From Megascapheus bottae (taxonomy: Eukaryota > Chordata > Mammalia > Rodentia > Geomyidae): a stretch of 64,000 nt of DNA. The stretch covers positions 18,919,927 through 18,983,926 of the forward strand of contig JANJXV010000024.1 of the NCBI GenBank assembly GCA_024803745.1, in the 5' to 3' direction. The position numbers and the translations under genes were made by a program. Below are positions 24,301-37,374 of the stretch, piece by piece. Every line of letters begins with the position of its first letter. Positions within the stretch are counted from its first letter, which is position 1. The notes beneath the pieces were generated by a model. The model had not been told where the DNA came from. It was given only the letters and a program-made list of their open reading frames with translations, and searched no databases.

Positions 24301-26039
24301 ATATAGGCATGATTTTGAATATGGGCAGTGACATTTGATATCCTTAGCCTATCTCAGCTTCAGGTCCCTTACCTTGTTTTTCTCACTCATACTAATGCCC
24401 CACTTTGTTTTCCTTTCTAGTCCCAAACCTAACAACTCATGGAAGTCTTAGTAAGTAAATGGTTTTTGTTATCTTCCAAATTTCTGGCAAGAAAAGCAGA
24501 ATACTTCTGAAGACCCCTCCTGTTCTTCAAACTAACCCAGAGGCTCTTCTCTCTTACCCAGCTATTTCCAAGTCCATTCTAACCTTCAATGCTGGCTTCT
24601 TGCTAACCACAAAGGACTTGTAAATAATCAGCTTGATGGTAATGTCAAGCTTCTCCCTTTACAAAAATCAGTACAGTACTCACTCCTCTAGTTTCCAGGC
24701 CCCTCATACTTGAGTCTGCACTCCTCCCACAGGTTTATCTCTAAGCACCCATGCTACTGTCATAGATGTCCTAGGAAAAATATCTACCTGCTATCTTTTA
24801 CATACGTGAGCATGAATTTTGAGCTTGCCAAAATTTCTTCCAACTTAAAAGTCTCATATGATTGCCACCCACATTCCTGCCATCTTTGTTGTTCATGTTT
24901 TTGTTTATAATAAATTGAAATTAAATTTTCTCCTAACTTTATCCTTTATGTGGGATGATGGAATTCACCTAATTTCTCCCCTGGGCTTCTTGAAATCCTC
25001 CCATCCCACATTGCTGGTACAGAAGTAATTATGTCAGGGCATTACTTGATTTGTTTGTAAACTTAAAAATTGAATTAGTCATTTTTAGTCTTTTAGTCAA
25101 TTTTTAGTCTTTTTTGTGTTGCTGTATTTTCTTTTGAAATTTTACTTTGCTCATTGTTTAGGGCAATATTACATCTATTCAAATAAGACAAAGGATGTTC
25201 CAAGACCAGCACATTCACTCACACTTACATATAAAATAAAATATCCTACAAAATAGATGTCTTTAGCTTTCACAGTCTTCTATGTTAATGCCATTAAAAT
25301 TCTATGCCTTCGATTTAAAAAGATTTTAAGACAAAGGAAAGAATAAACAAGTGATAACATCAAAGTAAGAATGCATCGTAATTTGTTTTCATCAGAAATA
25401 AACTAAAGATTCCCACTTATCCCTTTAAAATTCAAAGGGATAAGAGAAACTTTTTAGTCCACCAGCAATTCTTTCAGAACCTGCCAAACCAAACACCTAT
25501 TTTGACAGTAAAATGCTTTCCTGTTTCATCATCCTTCCATGAACTCCACACAGACACGGAGGCACCTCAGGCTATTGATTCATTAAATGCAAGAATTTTA
25601 AGCCATCCAGAAAACCCAAGTCACTCAGGTAACTGCTGTCTTTATACCTGCTGCACCCACAGCAGGAGGAAAACAGAGCACAGGAGGCAGTATAAGCAAG
25701 GAAATCAATAGTTAGTGATGTGAACACACAGCCTAATTAACAAATTCCTCAGATTCTATGCTTTTCTTCAGATGGCAATGAGTCACAAACCAGTCATGAC
25801 TATAGTCTAGCTCTGTTACAGAGATTACCTAGCAAGGGAAATGAACCAAATGGGAAAAGTGGCCATCTCCTGGTTCTCTAAATGTAGATCCATCCAAACC
25901 AGAGGTCACCTTGCCTTCCTCAAACAACTGAAAAATTTTCTATAAATAAGTGTAGTCTACCTATAAACACACAACATATACACACATGTACACAAATACA
26001 TGTATACTCAATTTATAATGAGGCAGAAATAGGAGATAT
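24301..26039. other. Unassigned intronic sequence
   Basis: AT-rich, nothing recognised. Confidence 0.5.
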
Positions 26040-26215
26040 TGCAATCCAGGCTGTACTAGGAAAATTGGTGAGTTCTTATCTCAAAAACAAGCTACTAGGG
26101 AGGTGAAAGTAAGAGGATGACAATCTAAAGGCATCCCAGGCAAAAACAGGAGACCCTTAAAACAAGCAAATGTAGCTCATGTTAGATCAAGGCCAGGAGT
26201 TCAATCCTCAGTACC
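26040..26215 (+). mobile_element. Strongly diverged dimeric SINE
   Basis: ctactagggaggtgaaagta, ggcatcccaggcaaaaacag and ggagttcaatcctcagtacc give a left-right order, at low identity. Confidence 0.6.
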
Positions 26216-26217
26216 AC

Positions 26218-26308
26218 TTCTCCTTATCCCTGTCCTTCTTCCTTCTCCTCTTCCCCTCCCCTCCCTCCTCCCTTTCTCTCCTTTCTCTCCCCTTCTCCCT
26301 CTCCCCCC
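26218..26308. repeat. CT-rich polypyrimidine tract
   Basis: Imperfect CTTCTC/CCCTCC units with few purines, following the SINE. Confidence 0.9.
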
Positions 26309-26864
26309 ACATAGCAAGGAAATAGCAATATATCAGCAGAACCCCATCATGCTCAGATCTTGGACTTGCAACCTATCCAAGAGCTGTGTTTGAGCCACTC
26401 ACCAGCTCACTGATACTTGGCTCAGAAAGCTCAATAGATGGATACGGAGGGGAATAAATTAGATCAGGGCCCAGCAGTTCAGCTTTCAAATTCATAATGA
26501 ACTTAGCAGTTTATAACTACTAGTGATGATTATCCTAACTTCAGGCCAAGGGCACAGAAAGTAAAGTGTCCCTGGGTGTCATCATGGTCATCAGACCACC
26601 ATGAATCTAAGTGTGGAATAAATGCCAGGCTGAGTCTAAGCACCAGCCTTCCTCCCACAGCTGTCCCTTCCTTCCTTGCCCAGGACCTTCTTAATGTAAA
26701 CTCCAAACAAGAGATGTCAAGAAGCTCTACGGTGTCTTGCATTCCCTTGGTTCTGGCTTCCAGATTCTCCTTTGAAGCCAAACACCATGTCTTCTGATGG
26801 GTATCTTGCTTCAGTCCCCATTTTATTGATTATTGTTGTTGCTGTTGTTTGTAGTAGTAGCAGT

Positions 26865-26928
26865 CATTTGTGTGATACTAGGAATTGAATTCGGGTCCTC
26901 CCACTTGAGCCCCAACTCCAGCCCTTCA
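26865..26928 (-). mobile_element. ID-like SINE remnant, antisense
   Basis: gatactaggaattgaattcgg, then tcccacttgagccccaactcc is the reversed B-box to A-box order. Confidence 0.65.
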
Positions 26929-28214
26929 ACCTCTGCTACTGATTACTAATACCTTACAAGTTTCTCCCTAAGAGCAGATCTATCCTGACCTCTGTCCCAA
27001 AGGTCAGCCTCTTGATGGCCACCTGTGTAAACTTCCACCTACCACCCACATGGTACTCCTCCCTCCCCCCTCCCCACCCCAGGCTCTCATGCTTAAAGCA
27101 ATTACTGGGAAGCTGTGTAAGGACACAATGGGCACTGAATGTTAAGGATCAACCTTGTGCTAGGACCTTCGATTGTGTGTGCATTTATTCCTAGTTCTCT
27201 TATCATCTGTGCAGGTAAAGAACACATAATGTGCTCTCAAGTCACATAATGTCCTCCACATCACACAACACAATTAGTAAAGGCTCACCGTCTTAGCCTG
27301 CTTGGCTAACTAAAATCCATATTCTTTCCAGTTCGCCTCAGTGCCATTCCTATCCCAGCTCAGAGCACCCCATCCCTTCCTGTCCTCCCTGCTCACATCT
27401 CCTTGAACCATAGCTGGCTGTTCTAATTTCTCTCAGCATTTATAGCACATAAGAACACACAAGCCAAACAAAAGTCTCTGTGTATCATGGCAGGGGTCAG
27501 CAGATAGAAGGGAGAAGGGAAGGGCTGGAGAAAAAGAAAATTAGGAAAGGAAAAAAGAGCAAAGAAGGAAAATAAAATGGCCAAGAAAAGAGTAGGGAGA
27601 GAATGGAGAAAAATTGAAGCTGTGCCCAATCACAGCAGGTGTCACAGAAGGACCTGAGGATGGCTCGGGCAGGAGAGCTACCAGCTGGAACTCTAGCAAG
27701 AACCATGGACTTATGGCACAGCCAAAGCAAACTGTCCCTGACACGAAAACCATCCCCACGATATCAAGATTGCAAATCATGAAAGCTATGCCTAATCTTT
27801 GCCTATCACATTTTTTTAAGAAAGAGGAAGCTACAAAGAACATCTTGGGGACAATTGTGGCATGTTTAATACAGACATTTTAGATAGTAGCAGTGTGCGA
27901 ATGTGAAATTGTTAAAGCATTGTTACTTTTGTTGAGGTTGCTTGGCAAATCATTTTTGTTCTCCAAATTTGCTGAGAATAATGTCGGAACTAGCTTTCAA
28001 ATTATCAACAAGAAAGACAGAGACAAGCAAATATGATCAAATTTAGGGATTGGTGAATTTAGCTGAAGGATATATGGCTTTAATATACCGTCTTTATTAC
28101 TTTCCTCGAGGCTGGGATTTTTCTAAATGAGAAGTTTAAGAAAAGAAATACAAATTAATTTTTACAATTCCTGTAACTGTTGTAACCTAAGAAACACACT
28201 TTTACTGGGCTCAG
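26929..28214. other. Unassigned intronic sequence
   Basis: Nothing recognised. Confidence 0.5.
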
Positions 28215-28430
28215 AGTCTTCTCTCTGCGTCTGTGTCACCTCTCATTTCCCTCCCTTCTCTCCTTGTCTTTCACTTCTTTCTCCCTCTCCCATTTCTCTC
28301 ATCTCTCCCTTCTCTCCCTCTCCTGTCTCTCTTCCCTTTCCTCTCTCCCATTCTCCTCTGTGCTCTCTCTTCTATCTCCTCTCTCTCCCACTTTCTCTCC
28401 TCTTGTCTCCCCCCTTCTCTTCCCTCCTAC
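28215..28430. repeat. Long polypyrimidine tract
   Basis: About 215 bases almost free of purines on the plus strand, without one fixed unit. Confidence 0.92.
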
Positions 28431-29066
28431 ACTGAATACTTAGCCCAGTCAATTCCTCCCACTGACCTCAAGGGCTCTGTTATTGGGGGTATGGGAGTAG
28501 GGTTGGGGGTGCAGAAATTCATCCAGCCCTGGATTCAGGAATTCACCTAAAAGACAAGTTAAGTTACCCACCTAAAAGAGCTAAGTCCCCTCTGCTATAA
28601 AATGAAGCCCTAAAGGATATCTAACTCAAATGGGTTGTGTTATATGTGATAACTCACAAAAGTTAGTATTCATATTTCTTAATGAAACAGAGACATCAGA
28701 TGATCAAATACCTCTTTAAATAGCTGACATATATCCTCCACAAAAAGATATCTCATTTTTAGAAAATTCTTTTTCTCTCTCCCTTTTAAATAAAACACAG
28801 AGAGGCAATTTCAGAAACAGAGCACAGGCCAAAACCCACAGAAGTTAGAACCAACCCACACATCACATCTTATCACAAGGGAAATGGAGTAACGCCTCTC
28901 TACCCAAGTTTCTTAGACTTTTATTTCTCAATTTTGCATTCAGAGTGAAGCAAAACACCAATGGTTAAAAAAAAAAAAAAGCAAAGTGAGCCTCCCTGTT
29001 AGCAGGGCAGTTCGTGGAATGGGAAGTGAGGCCTAGGTGGGAAACCAGTCCACAAAACAGATTCCT

Positions 29067-29088
29067 TTTTTTTTTTTTTTTTTTTTTT
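29067..29088. repeat. Poly-T run
   Basis: 22 T. The GC-rich sequence to its right (29090-29170) is not a recognised SINE. Confidence 0.95.
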
Positions 29089-29327
29089 GGCAGGAGAGGC
29101 CCAGACCCAGGGCCTCCCTGCCTGGGAGTCAGTGCCTGGCTGGCTGGGAGCGAGACCCAGACAGAGAACATTCCACAGGGCTGGAGGGTGGGCAAGGGGC
29201 CAGCAGCCGTTAAACACCACTTTTGTATCCTCTAGCCAGAAAGAATGTCTAGAGCCCACAGCGTGTGCCTTGTTCTAAGAACAACTTTCGACTCCTGCTA
29301 TTCCAGGACAACCATCCACACAGTGCC

Positions 29328-29336
29328 CACACACAC

Positions 29337-29393
<57 letters not shown>
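29328..29393. repeat. (CA)n microsatellite
   Basis: About 30 CA units with one CAG break at 29338-29342. Confidence 0.96.
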
Positions 29394-29394
<1 letters not shown>

Positions 29395-29785
29395 ATTCTA
29401 TTCCTCTCAGTTCCTTTACCACCATGCCTGAGTGTGGGACACCCAGGAGTACCCACAAGCTTCCAACATCAGTATATACTTAGTCTTTGCATGAATTCTT
29501 AGAGCTAGACAGAAATTAGAAGAAAAAAATCAAGTCTACACAAAGCTAAAAATAGCCCTCATATTTCTAGATTTTGACTTATTCTAGATTTTGACACTGT
29601 TGTGACATGGCAGGGCTCACAGTATTCAGTTCTTCACCCCATATAATCAAAACCTGTTGCAATGGGTGACTCTCACTATTATAAACCATGTAAATATATA
29701 GTCCTACCTTAGTCCTGGACTTTGCTAGGTAGTCATAAAAAGCCATAAAAGGCCTACAAATGGATATCCTACCTTCTAAAATAAT

Positions 29786-30030
29786 AGCTGGACACCTGTA
29801 GCTCACACCTATAATCCTAGCTACTCAGGAAGCTGAGATCTGAGGATCATGATGGCTTGCACCCAGGCAGGAAAATCCATGAAACTCTTTATGTACAAAT
29901 AACCAGTAATACATTAAAGTGAAGCTATGGTTCAAGTAGCAGAATACTAGCCTTGAGACAAAAAAACAAAGTGAAAGCTGAAGTCTCCGAGTTCATGCAC
30001 CAGTACAAGAATAAAAATAAATATAAAAAA
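29786..30030 (+). mobile_element. 7SL/tRNA dimeric SINE, first of a cluster of three
   Basis: cacctataatcctagctact... gaggatcatgatggcttgca... gctatggttcaagtagcaga; the tail is (AAAT)n-like. Confidence 0.88.
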
Positions 30031-30032
30031 GG

Positions 30033-30218
30033 AAGCTGGGGCCAGGAGTGTGGTCTAATGACCTGGTTTCGATTCATCAGTACAAATACACAGAAAAAAC
30101 CAGAAGTGGTGCTGTGGCTCAAGTGGTAGAGTGCTAGCCTTGAGAAAGCCCAAAGACAGTGCCCAATCCCTGAGTTCAACCCCAGGACTGTCTGACAACA
30201 ACAACAACCAAAAAAAGT
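30033..30218 (+). mobile_element. ID-left dimeric SINE (IDL-Geo-like), second of the cluster
   Basis: The left half is tRNA/ID-like (ggggccaggagtgtggtcta... gtttcgattcatcag) rather than 7SL-like. The right half is the common one (gtggtgctgtggctcaagtg... ccctgagttcaaccccagga) with a (CAA)n tail. Resembles the published IDL-Geo dimer of geomyoid rodents. Confidence 0.75.
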
Positions 30219-30437
30219 AAGCTGGGTGCTAGTAGCTCTGAGGATCTGAGATCTGAGGATCACAGTTCAAAGCTAGTAAGTCTGGGAGGCTCTTATCTCG
30301 AGTTATCCACTAAAAAACAGGAAATGGCACTGTAGCTTAAAGTGGTAGAGCATTAGCCTAGAGCAAAAAGAGCTCAGGGACAGTAGCCCTGAGTTCAAGT
30401 CCCATGATTGCCTCCCTCCCCCCTCAAGCCCAAAAAA
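30219..30437 (+). mobile_element. Dimeric SINE, third of the cluster
   Basis: gctgggtgctagtagctctg (shortened left half), ctcttatctcgagttatcca, then agctcagggacagtagccct. Same orientation as its two neighbours. Confidence 0.85.
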
Positions 30438-32119
30438 ATCAACATATTTAAAAGAAGAAAATATGGAAAACAGCCTAAAATGACTAGGCGTTGTATCAAG
30501 AAGCTACAAAACGTGTACAAGAGTTAAGATAGAGCCACTAAACATTGATAGGTAAGTATTAGGTTGGGAAGCTTTCCTATTAGTGAAAGAGCCTGACATA
30601 CAAAGATTATAAATTACAGCTTCAGAATAGAAATGTTCAAAGAAAAATGTTCATAGTAGCTGAGGGAAATGGTTAATGAGTTTTTGAGGGATGTGCTTTT
30701 GTTTGCTTTTCGGTTTCTGTAAGAAGGTAAAACTCTTCTCTAACATGCAATAATAGCCACATTTTTTTTTCCTAGATGGGAAGAAGAAAACCAACTAATC
30801 TAGAATCAGGGTAGATTCTTAATTTCACTCCTTAGGCATTGAGATTGAACTTAACACCAAAATATTTGAAACATTATGGCTCAACTTATGAACAGGGGAG
30901 TGTTGTTTGTTGTTTTGTTTTTCACTAGCCAGTAGCCCTGTTGCCTTCTCAGTAACAGGGTCTTGTTGTTTGATTTGGGGAATGTTGCCAAACTTCAGTA
31001 TAGAAAAGAACCTTTGGGGCCTCTGTGAAAAGTATACATATATACATCAGAAAAAGTGCTCTCTCTTTTTCTCCCTCCTCTCTCTTTCCTTCTGTTTCTC
31101 TCATAGTTACCAGAAATATAAAGAAATAGGTCAGTATGAAAACATCAAATAGTTTGAATTCCAGCCTATGGCTGGAGTGAGGCACTTAGACTGTGGTCAT
31201 TCGCATGACAAGTTGTTTATCTGTATAAAGGACGTGGGCCCTAGGGGAGTCCACAGGCTCACAGTGTGTGCAATGGACTTTAAGAAGGCTCAATACTAGA
31301 GCCAGGCATGTAGTTTCATGGAGGGTGACACACAGTGTCTACTCTCTTAGTGCAGGTTCGCCCTGTGCTGAGAGCTAGAAGCAAGATGTCTACCTTAATT
31401 TGGAATCTGCTGGGACACAGGTGGCCAAAAGCAAAAGCAGGTATATCCTCACACAGGCCCATCTGCACCCAACAACTGATTTCTTCCCAGAGACTATGCT
31501 AGACCTGAGACCCTACTGTGGGTGCCATACAGCTGAAATGAGAGAGTGGTCAGGAGGTCTTGATCAGGCAGATCTTTACAATGCTATCTTAAAACTTCTC
31601 CTGTTTAAAACTCTACTGGCACTGTTTAGTCAACTGTTTGTTAGACAGAGCTGTTTCAAATGAAAGCAGACAGTTCAACTGGCCAAAAATTTACTCCTAG
31701 AACTTTCATCAGATTTCTAGCAATCCAAACACATTTTAGGAGCTGGAGTGGCATGTCTGGAGGGGCGGTACCAGCCCAGTGATCTCTCATCATTCGCATT
31801 GTAGGGAGAAGAGGAAGCTGCTAGGTATGGGAAAAGACTGAAGAAAGAACCCATTGGATGCTAGAATGTGCTATAAAATTTGAAATAAAAGAAGCAATGC
31901 CAAGCATATTTTTAAAATCAAATCTCTTGTTTAAAAGAAACAAATAAAAATATTATACTACCAATGTCTTTTTCCTTCCTCTAGCATTTCTGAGAGCTGA
32001 GGACAGAGGTATAAAAGTGATGATCAAAAAATAGATCCTTGCTCTACTGGGACTTGAGTGAACTACAGAGATTCAGATAATTAAATTCATAAAGCCAGAA
32101 GTATGACATATTATCATTC
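30438..32119. other. Unassigned intronic sequence
   Basis: Nothing recognised. Confidence 0.5.
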
Positions 32120-32760
32120 CTCTGAAATAAAGAAATCCAGATCTCTAAGAGGAAGTAATGTTGCTCACAGCTTCAGCTAGAGCTGAAGGGTAAGTGTTAG
32201 TTAACTGACAGAAGGGAAGGTATCAAGAAGATTGTTCCAGACAGAGGAACACGGTGCAAAGGCCCCGTGGCAGAAGAAAGGTATATATTTTTAAAAATGT
32301 TAAGAGAGGAAAGGTCCTACTTCTTTTTAGCACAGTAGAAAGTATATTAGTCTCACAATGTGGAAAAAGGAAAGAGGCCCAGATGGCCAAGAAAGAGTTA
32401 AATAGAGGGAGGTGTCAACCTTGGGAAGGATTCTATGGCTTCTAACATAAAAGCCATAGAAAGCCAGCAACAGTTGAAAGAATGACAATAGCATAGCCAG
32501 ACCTACATTTTGAAATGATTTTGTTTTTCTGAAAGAGGGCTGAATACACATAAGGAAAGTTATAACAAGGTGTTCCAATGGAACTAGTGAAAGACAGGAT
32601 TGTTTTGCCTTGATGAGGTGATCAAAGAGATGGCATGAAAACATTTAGGAAGGAGGGCCCACAGGACTGGGTGGTGGGCCAAATGTGAGGTGTTGGGGTG
32701 ACGCTGATACAAAGGATGGTCCAATCTTTCCCCATGGACGGATGCCCGCACTACCTAGCT
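32120..32760 (+). repeat. Probable ancient mammalian repeat, family not named
   Basis: Order of landmarks recalls a common old mammalian repeat: gttccagacagaggaacacg, then gtgcaaaggccccgtggcag, then acctacattttgaaatgatt, then gatggcatgaaaac and ctgggtggtgggccaaatgt. Diverged and non-coding. Confidence 0.4.
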
Positions 32761-33100
32761 GAGATACGAGACAGGATGCAGACAGGGTGTGGGCAGAAGA
32801 TGCATCATAAATTCAGGTTCAGAGAAACCTCGTATCAGAGCATGTGAAACAGCCAGGGGTGTGGGGGAAGGGTGGGCAGCTAAAAGAGAGACCTGGGCCA
32901 AAGATGTAAGTGAGGGGCATTTCCTTCCTACACACTGGAACTGGAATGATAGACCTTGACAGACGGAAGATGACAAGAGTTCAATGACAGGTTACCATTA
33001 CGCCCTGAGATTCACAGACCTCCGAGAAGGTCGTACAAATCAAAGAGAACATGGTCAGCATTTCATGAACCTATTTACAGTATTAAAAATCGAGCAGTTA

Positions 33101-33350
33101 GGCCAGGAATGGTGGCTCACGTCTGTAACCCTAGCTACTCAGGAGGCTGAGATCTGAGAATCAAGGTTCAAAGCCAGCCCTTGCACAAAAGGACCTGAGA
33201 CTCTTTTCTCCAATTAACCTCTAGAAAATAGGAAGTGGGGCATGGCGCAAGGGTAGGGTAGTAGACTTGAGCTGAAGAGCTGAGAAACAGCACCCAGGCC
33301 GAGTTCAAGCCCCATGATCCCCCCCCCACACACACACACACACAAAAACA
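33101..33350 (+). mobile_element. Full-length 7SL/tRNA dimeric SINE
   Basis: ggccaggaatggtggctcac... ctccaattaacctctagaaa... agctgagaaacagcacccag with a C9 and (CA)n tail. Flanks agcagtta at 33093-33100 and 33351-33358 match exactly. Confidence 0.92.
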
Positions 33351-33401
33351 AGCAGTTACCCCAAAGCTGCATTCTATAGGTAGAGAACTAATGAAGTTAG
33401 A

Positions 33402-33610
33402 GGCCAGGCACTTGTGGGTCACGCCTATAATACAAGAACCTGAGATCTGAGTCCTCAGGAGTCCATGGGAGGGGAAAAGCTGGATGTGGAGCTGTGGCTC
33501 AAGTGGTAGAACACCATCCTTGAGTGTGAGGAAGTCAAGTGAGAGTGTGAGCCCCAGTACTGGCACAAAAGAAGTTAAATAAAGTAAAACAAAATAAAAT
33601 AAATAAAAAG
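33402..33610 (+). mobile_element. Dimeric SINE with shortened left half
   Basis: gccaggcacttgtgggtcac, most of the left half missing, then gtggagctgtggctcaagtg and gtgagccccagtactggcac with an (AAAT)n-like tail. Confidence 0.82.
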
Positions 33611-34454
33611 GAAATGGTCGATGAAATCCCACCAGGCCATTGGTTATGCAGAACTCAGCCAGAGTTCTATCCTATCTATCTAAGCTCTGGGAAAAATCCA
33701 CAAGTTCCGGGTGAGTTCCCAAGAGGCCCCTGGAAAGGGATTGGGAGTTTCTAGTCATCAGCGAGGTATTTCCTTTCCAGAGTCCACACATGAGCCCCAT
33801 ACTTAGGCCTCTCCTCAAAGCTGGCTGCAGCTCCCTAGGGCAGGACTGACACACGGTAACCACACATCTGCAGGACTTGGGCCCCATCTCCCTCCCATAC
33901 AAGGCCTTTGTGGCTTATTCTCCAGCCTCACAGGCAGGACAGACAGCCTTTGCACTCAGGGCAAGAGGGAAGTAGGGGAGATGCCATTCTGCCCATCTCA
34001 GGGAGGGCAGGCCTGTGGGCTGCAAGGAGACCTGGGTAAGGAAGGGGCTCTGCTCATGCCTCTTACAGAGGTTGGGTTGAGTGCTGTCCTGCTCCCAGTG
34101 CCTCAACACTCAAATTAAGAGCAGAAGAGTGAAAGGCAAACACACAGCTTTTGTTTATCTCTAAGGAAAACTGTTTCAACCCGTATTAATTTGCTGGAAT
34201 TTAAAAGTGGTTTCACTCTCAGAGCAGACCTTTGAAGGCATTGCAGCCAGCTGCAAAAACCAAGTGCGATTCAGCTCAGGCCACTGGGAGGGAAGCCCAG
34301 TGCCAGGCTGGGCCTGACAACCCTTGGTGTTTCCTCATACTCTACCAGATGTTCTCAAACGTCACCTCGAATAAAGGAGTCGAGTCTTCCCGAACATCTG
34401 TTTTCTCTAGGCTAATGTATGAACTGCAGGCCCTCAGAAACTCAGATCGCGTTT
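33611..34454. other. Unassigned intronic sequence
   Basis: Nothing recognised. Confidence 0.5.
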
Positions 34455-34605
34455 GGGGCTTGAATGGAATGAGGAAACTTGAGGGATGGGTGCAGTTGGG
34501 TGAGATGGAGAATGAAAGAAGGGGTGGCACTGTACTCACAAACTAATTTGCTGAATTGAAACCCAATTGTGCAACTATCTACGATAATAATTTTTTTAAG
34601 TAAAA
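34455..34605 (+). mobile_element. Repeat family U copy
   Basis: ggtggcactgtactcacaaac, then ctgaattgaaacccaattgtgc and actatctacgataata match the family's 3' end. Confidence 0.55.
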
Positions 34606-35937
34606 TAAACAAGGTTTGGAGCTGGACATAGATATTTTCTCAGCCAAGAGTGTGCTTTTACCTACTTTTCTCCAGGACCTTAGGGTTCTTTCCTATATCA
34701 AGCCCCTCAGCCATCAAGTTTGTGCTAAGCTGCACTGTGCCCCAGGCCTGGTGCAGTATCTTCCCTTGCATCTCAGTGTCAGGCCTTGTGGGGGAGAGGG
34801 TAGCATTGAGCCTCAGGTTCCCCCATACCCCGCTGCAAGTATCTTGTTGCAGTGTTTGCTCACTACTTTACCTTTGGGTCTCGTAATCTTGAACCCCAGA
34901 AGCATGGTATAATCATCTGAGCACGCTGTGTTGTTACCCCAACATTCTCACTGGCAATGCAAATCCCAGCCAAGACAAAAGAGCTTTATGGTGAATACTG
35001 TATGTCTGCAACCTAAGTGCTACCAATACATATTCTGTTGTTCTCGCCTACCACAAATCTACCCACCCATACAGTCATCAATTGCCCTAGTTTATTTTTT
35101 TAACTCATTCAGTGGCAGTCTGTGGTAAAAATATATATCTAATCCAGGGACTGGTTAAAGATTGTTATGTTCTATTTCAATAAATTTGCGTCTTGAATGG
35201 GATCAGACTCTAGTATTTTTTTAATCTCCCAGAATACTTCAAGTGTGTAGCCAAGTGTATGTGGAGGTGTCAGGGTGGAAAAACTCATGACCCCCAGGAA
35301 GGCTGGTGCAAGGGAGTTGGAGAGGACAGAAATGGAGGAATATGGAGCACATCACAAGCCATACAAACTATGCAGCTTGCAGCACTGGGATGGCCACAAC
35401 ATGCAACCAACCTCAAGCAAACAGAGGCTATAGGACCATGAGTCACCAAGAGATGCTTCCCCACTCTTTGGAACTGAGGCTGTAGCATACGAAATTCATT
35501 CCCTGTGCTTCTACCCTTGAACCTAGCCTCTTCCTGGCCGCATTCTTCCTCCATGCCAACTTCCTTGCACTTCTTCTACTGCCTACCATTCACTTCTAAG
35601 AAGGATGCATGGAAATCAAAAGGGAGAAGTCTGCCTAGTGTTTCCAGTCTACACAATCACAAACCAAAATGCTTAGGGGGCAAAGCTACTGACCCGGCAG
35701 CATCTCCATTTCTGTCCTGTTGGAGACCCAGAACCCATGCAGGAAACGACATTGTAACAACCATGATTACAAACCAAATTGCAGGGACAGGTGTTATTAA
35801 TGAAACTAGAGAAAGAATGAAAAACAATGACTCCAGAAAGAGCCTCTGTCTATAACCCACTGGGCAGTGAACCAAATAGTAGCAGTTTCGGTTTCAGGGA
35901 GGCCTGGACAACTAATTTCATACTAAAAGCAATAAAT
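34606..35937. other. Unassigned intronic sequence
   Basis: Nothing recognised. Confidence 0.5.
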
Positions 35938-36092
35938 AATGGATGGATTAAGATAGAAGGATGGATAGATGGATGAATGGATGGATGGATGGAGAGACAG
36001 ATGAAGAGATTGTGGTGAATAGGCAGATAAAAGGGAGAGGAAAAGATAGATAGGCAGGTAGATGGATGATGGGTAGATGGATAAGTAGATAG
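35938..36092. repeat. (TGGA)n / (TAGA)n microsatellite
   Basis: Imperfect GGAT, GATA and GGTA tetranucleotide units over 155 bases with a less regular middle. Confidence 0.92.
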
Positions 36093-37374
36093 ATATTATG
36101 ATATATGACAAAATAAACTTTGGATTTGCTTACAAAGACATATTGAGGAAGGTTCCAGGTCCTATCATTTGAAATTAACAATACAACTGAGAGTACGTCT
36201 AACCTTTCTAAAAGGATTCCACTGAAGTCATCTCATTTAATACCTGCACCAATGCTCTAAAACCACAACCACTATCATGACTTCATGCTAAAAATGAAAC
36301 ACATAAATCCAACAGCAATAAGATTAAATCAGAGACCACTGAATTCAAATTGAGCTCAAAATCCCTAACAGAAAGTATCCTGACTCTAGGCTACCTTTTC
36401 CTAATCTCAAAGTACTTTATAGAAACACCAAAATTGTGGTCAAGTATAAAACTCACTCTAAAAAGACTTTATAACAGAAAAGTCAGTCATTTGAAAGTCA
36501 ATCAGCCCAAAGCAAATAAAATGTTCTGATGTCATTTCCAGTTCTGATTCCAGACGCCTTTCAGACCACTGCACAAATAATCATCTTTTTATGAAACCGC
36601 ATCTATGCCAGGACCCAGGTCATCTGAGCTCAGTTTTCACATGTTAGAGCATCAGCTAATTTTCCATGAATTTTGGTAGAATCCAAAATTTAGCTAAATA
36701 GCTTCAAAGTCATCTAGTTTGTGCTTAAAGAAGGTAACTCTTAAAAAAAATAAGACATTTTATATAAACCCCCCAAAACTATACTGATGGCTTCTTTTGA
36801 ACTCTGATCATTTCTGGAAGTCCAAATGCCAGAGGGTGTGGTGTAACGGAGGTAAGTAGTTATTGCTTTCTATGCATAGGTACTGAGCTCTTGGTCCCAC
36901 CAAACTCCCATGCCAGCTTCACTTCTTTTCCTTCCTGACTTTGGCGCTCTATCAACCAGATGATCAGGGGGTTCAAGAAGTTGGTAAATGGTGGCCCTGC
37001 CATGATTATAGGTTTATTAGTTACAACTCATTGTTTTCAAGCAATGTTAAGCAGAAAACAAGTGTAAGGCCACTGATTAGCCATGACATGGGAGATCACA
37101 CTGAACAGCCCATCCATTTTCATTTCTGCCATGTTGTGAGGAAGAGAGTGAGGACTGCTCAAACCAGGGTCATAGAAGATGAAGCTGAGGCAAGTGGCTA
37201 GAATCCCACTCAGCTTGTGTCCCCATATCTCTAAGCCACAATAACATAGGACATGATACGTGGCTCAAGAATGTTTGTGCTGGGATCACAGTTACTAAAG
37301 AGAGAGACAGAGATTGGGAAGATTACTGTCCAAGCCAACCTGCTCAAAAACTTATTGACATCTAATCTCAATAT
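36093..37374. other. Mostly unassigned intronic sequence
   Basis: 36215-36330 is weakly MIR-like (catctcatttaatacctgca). The rest is not recognised. Confidence 0.4.

Noticed and set aside
35938..36092. CRISPR-like array
   Set aside because: It is a tetranucleotide microsatellite without spacers, in a mammalian genome.
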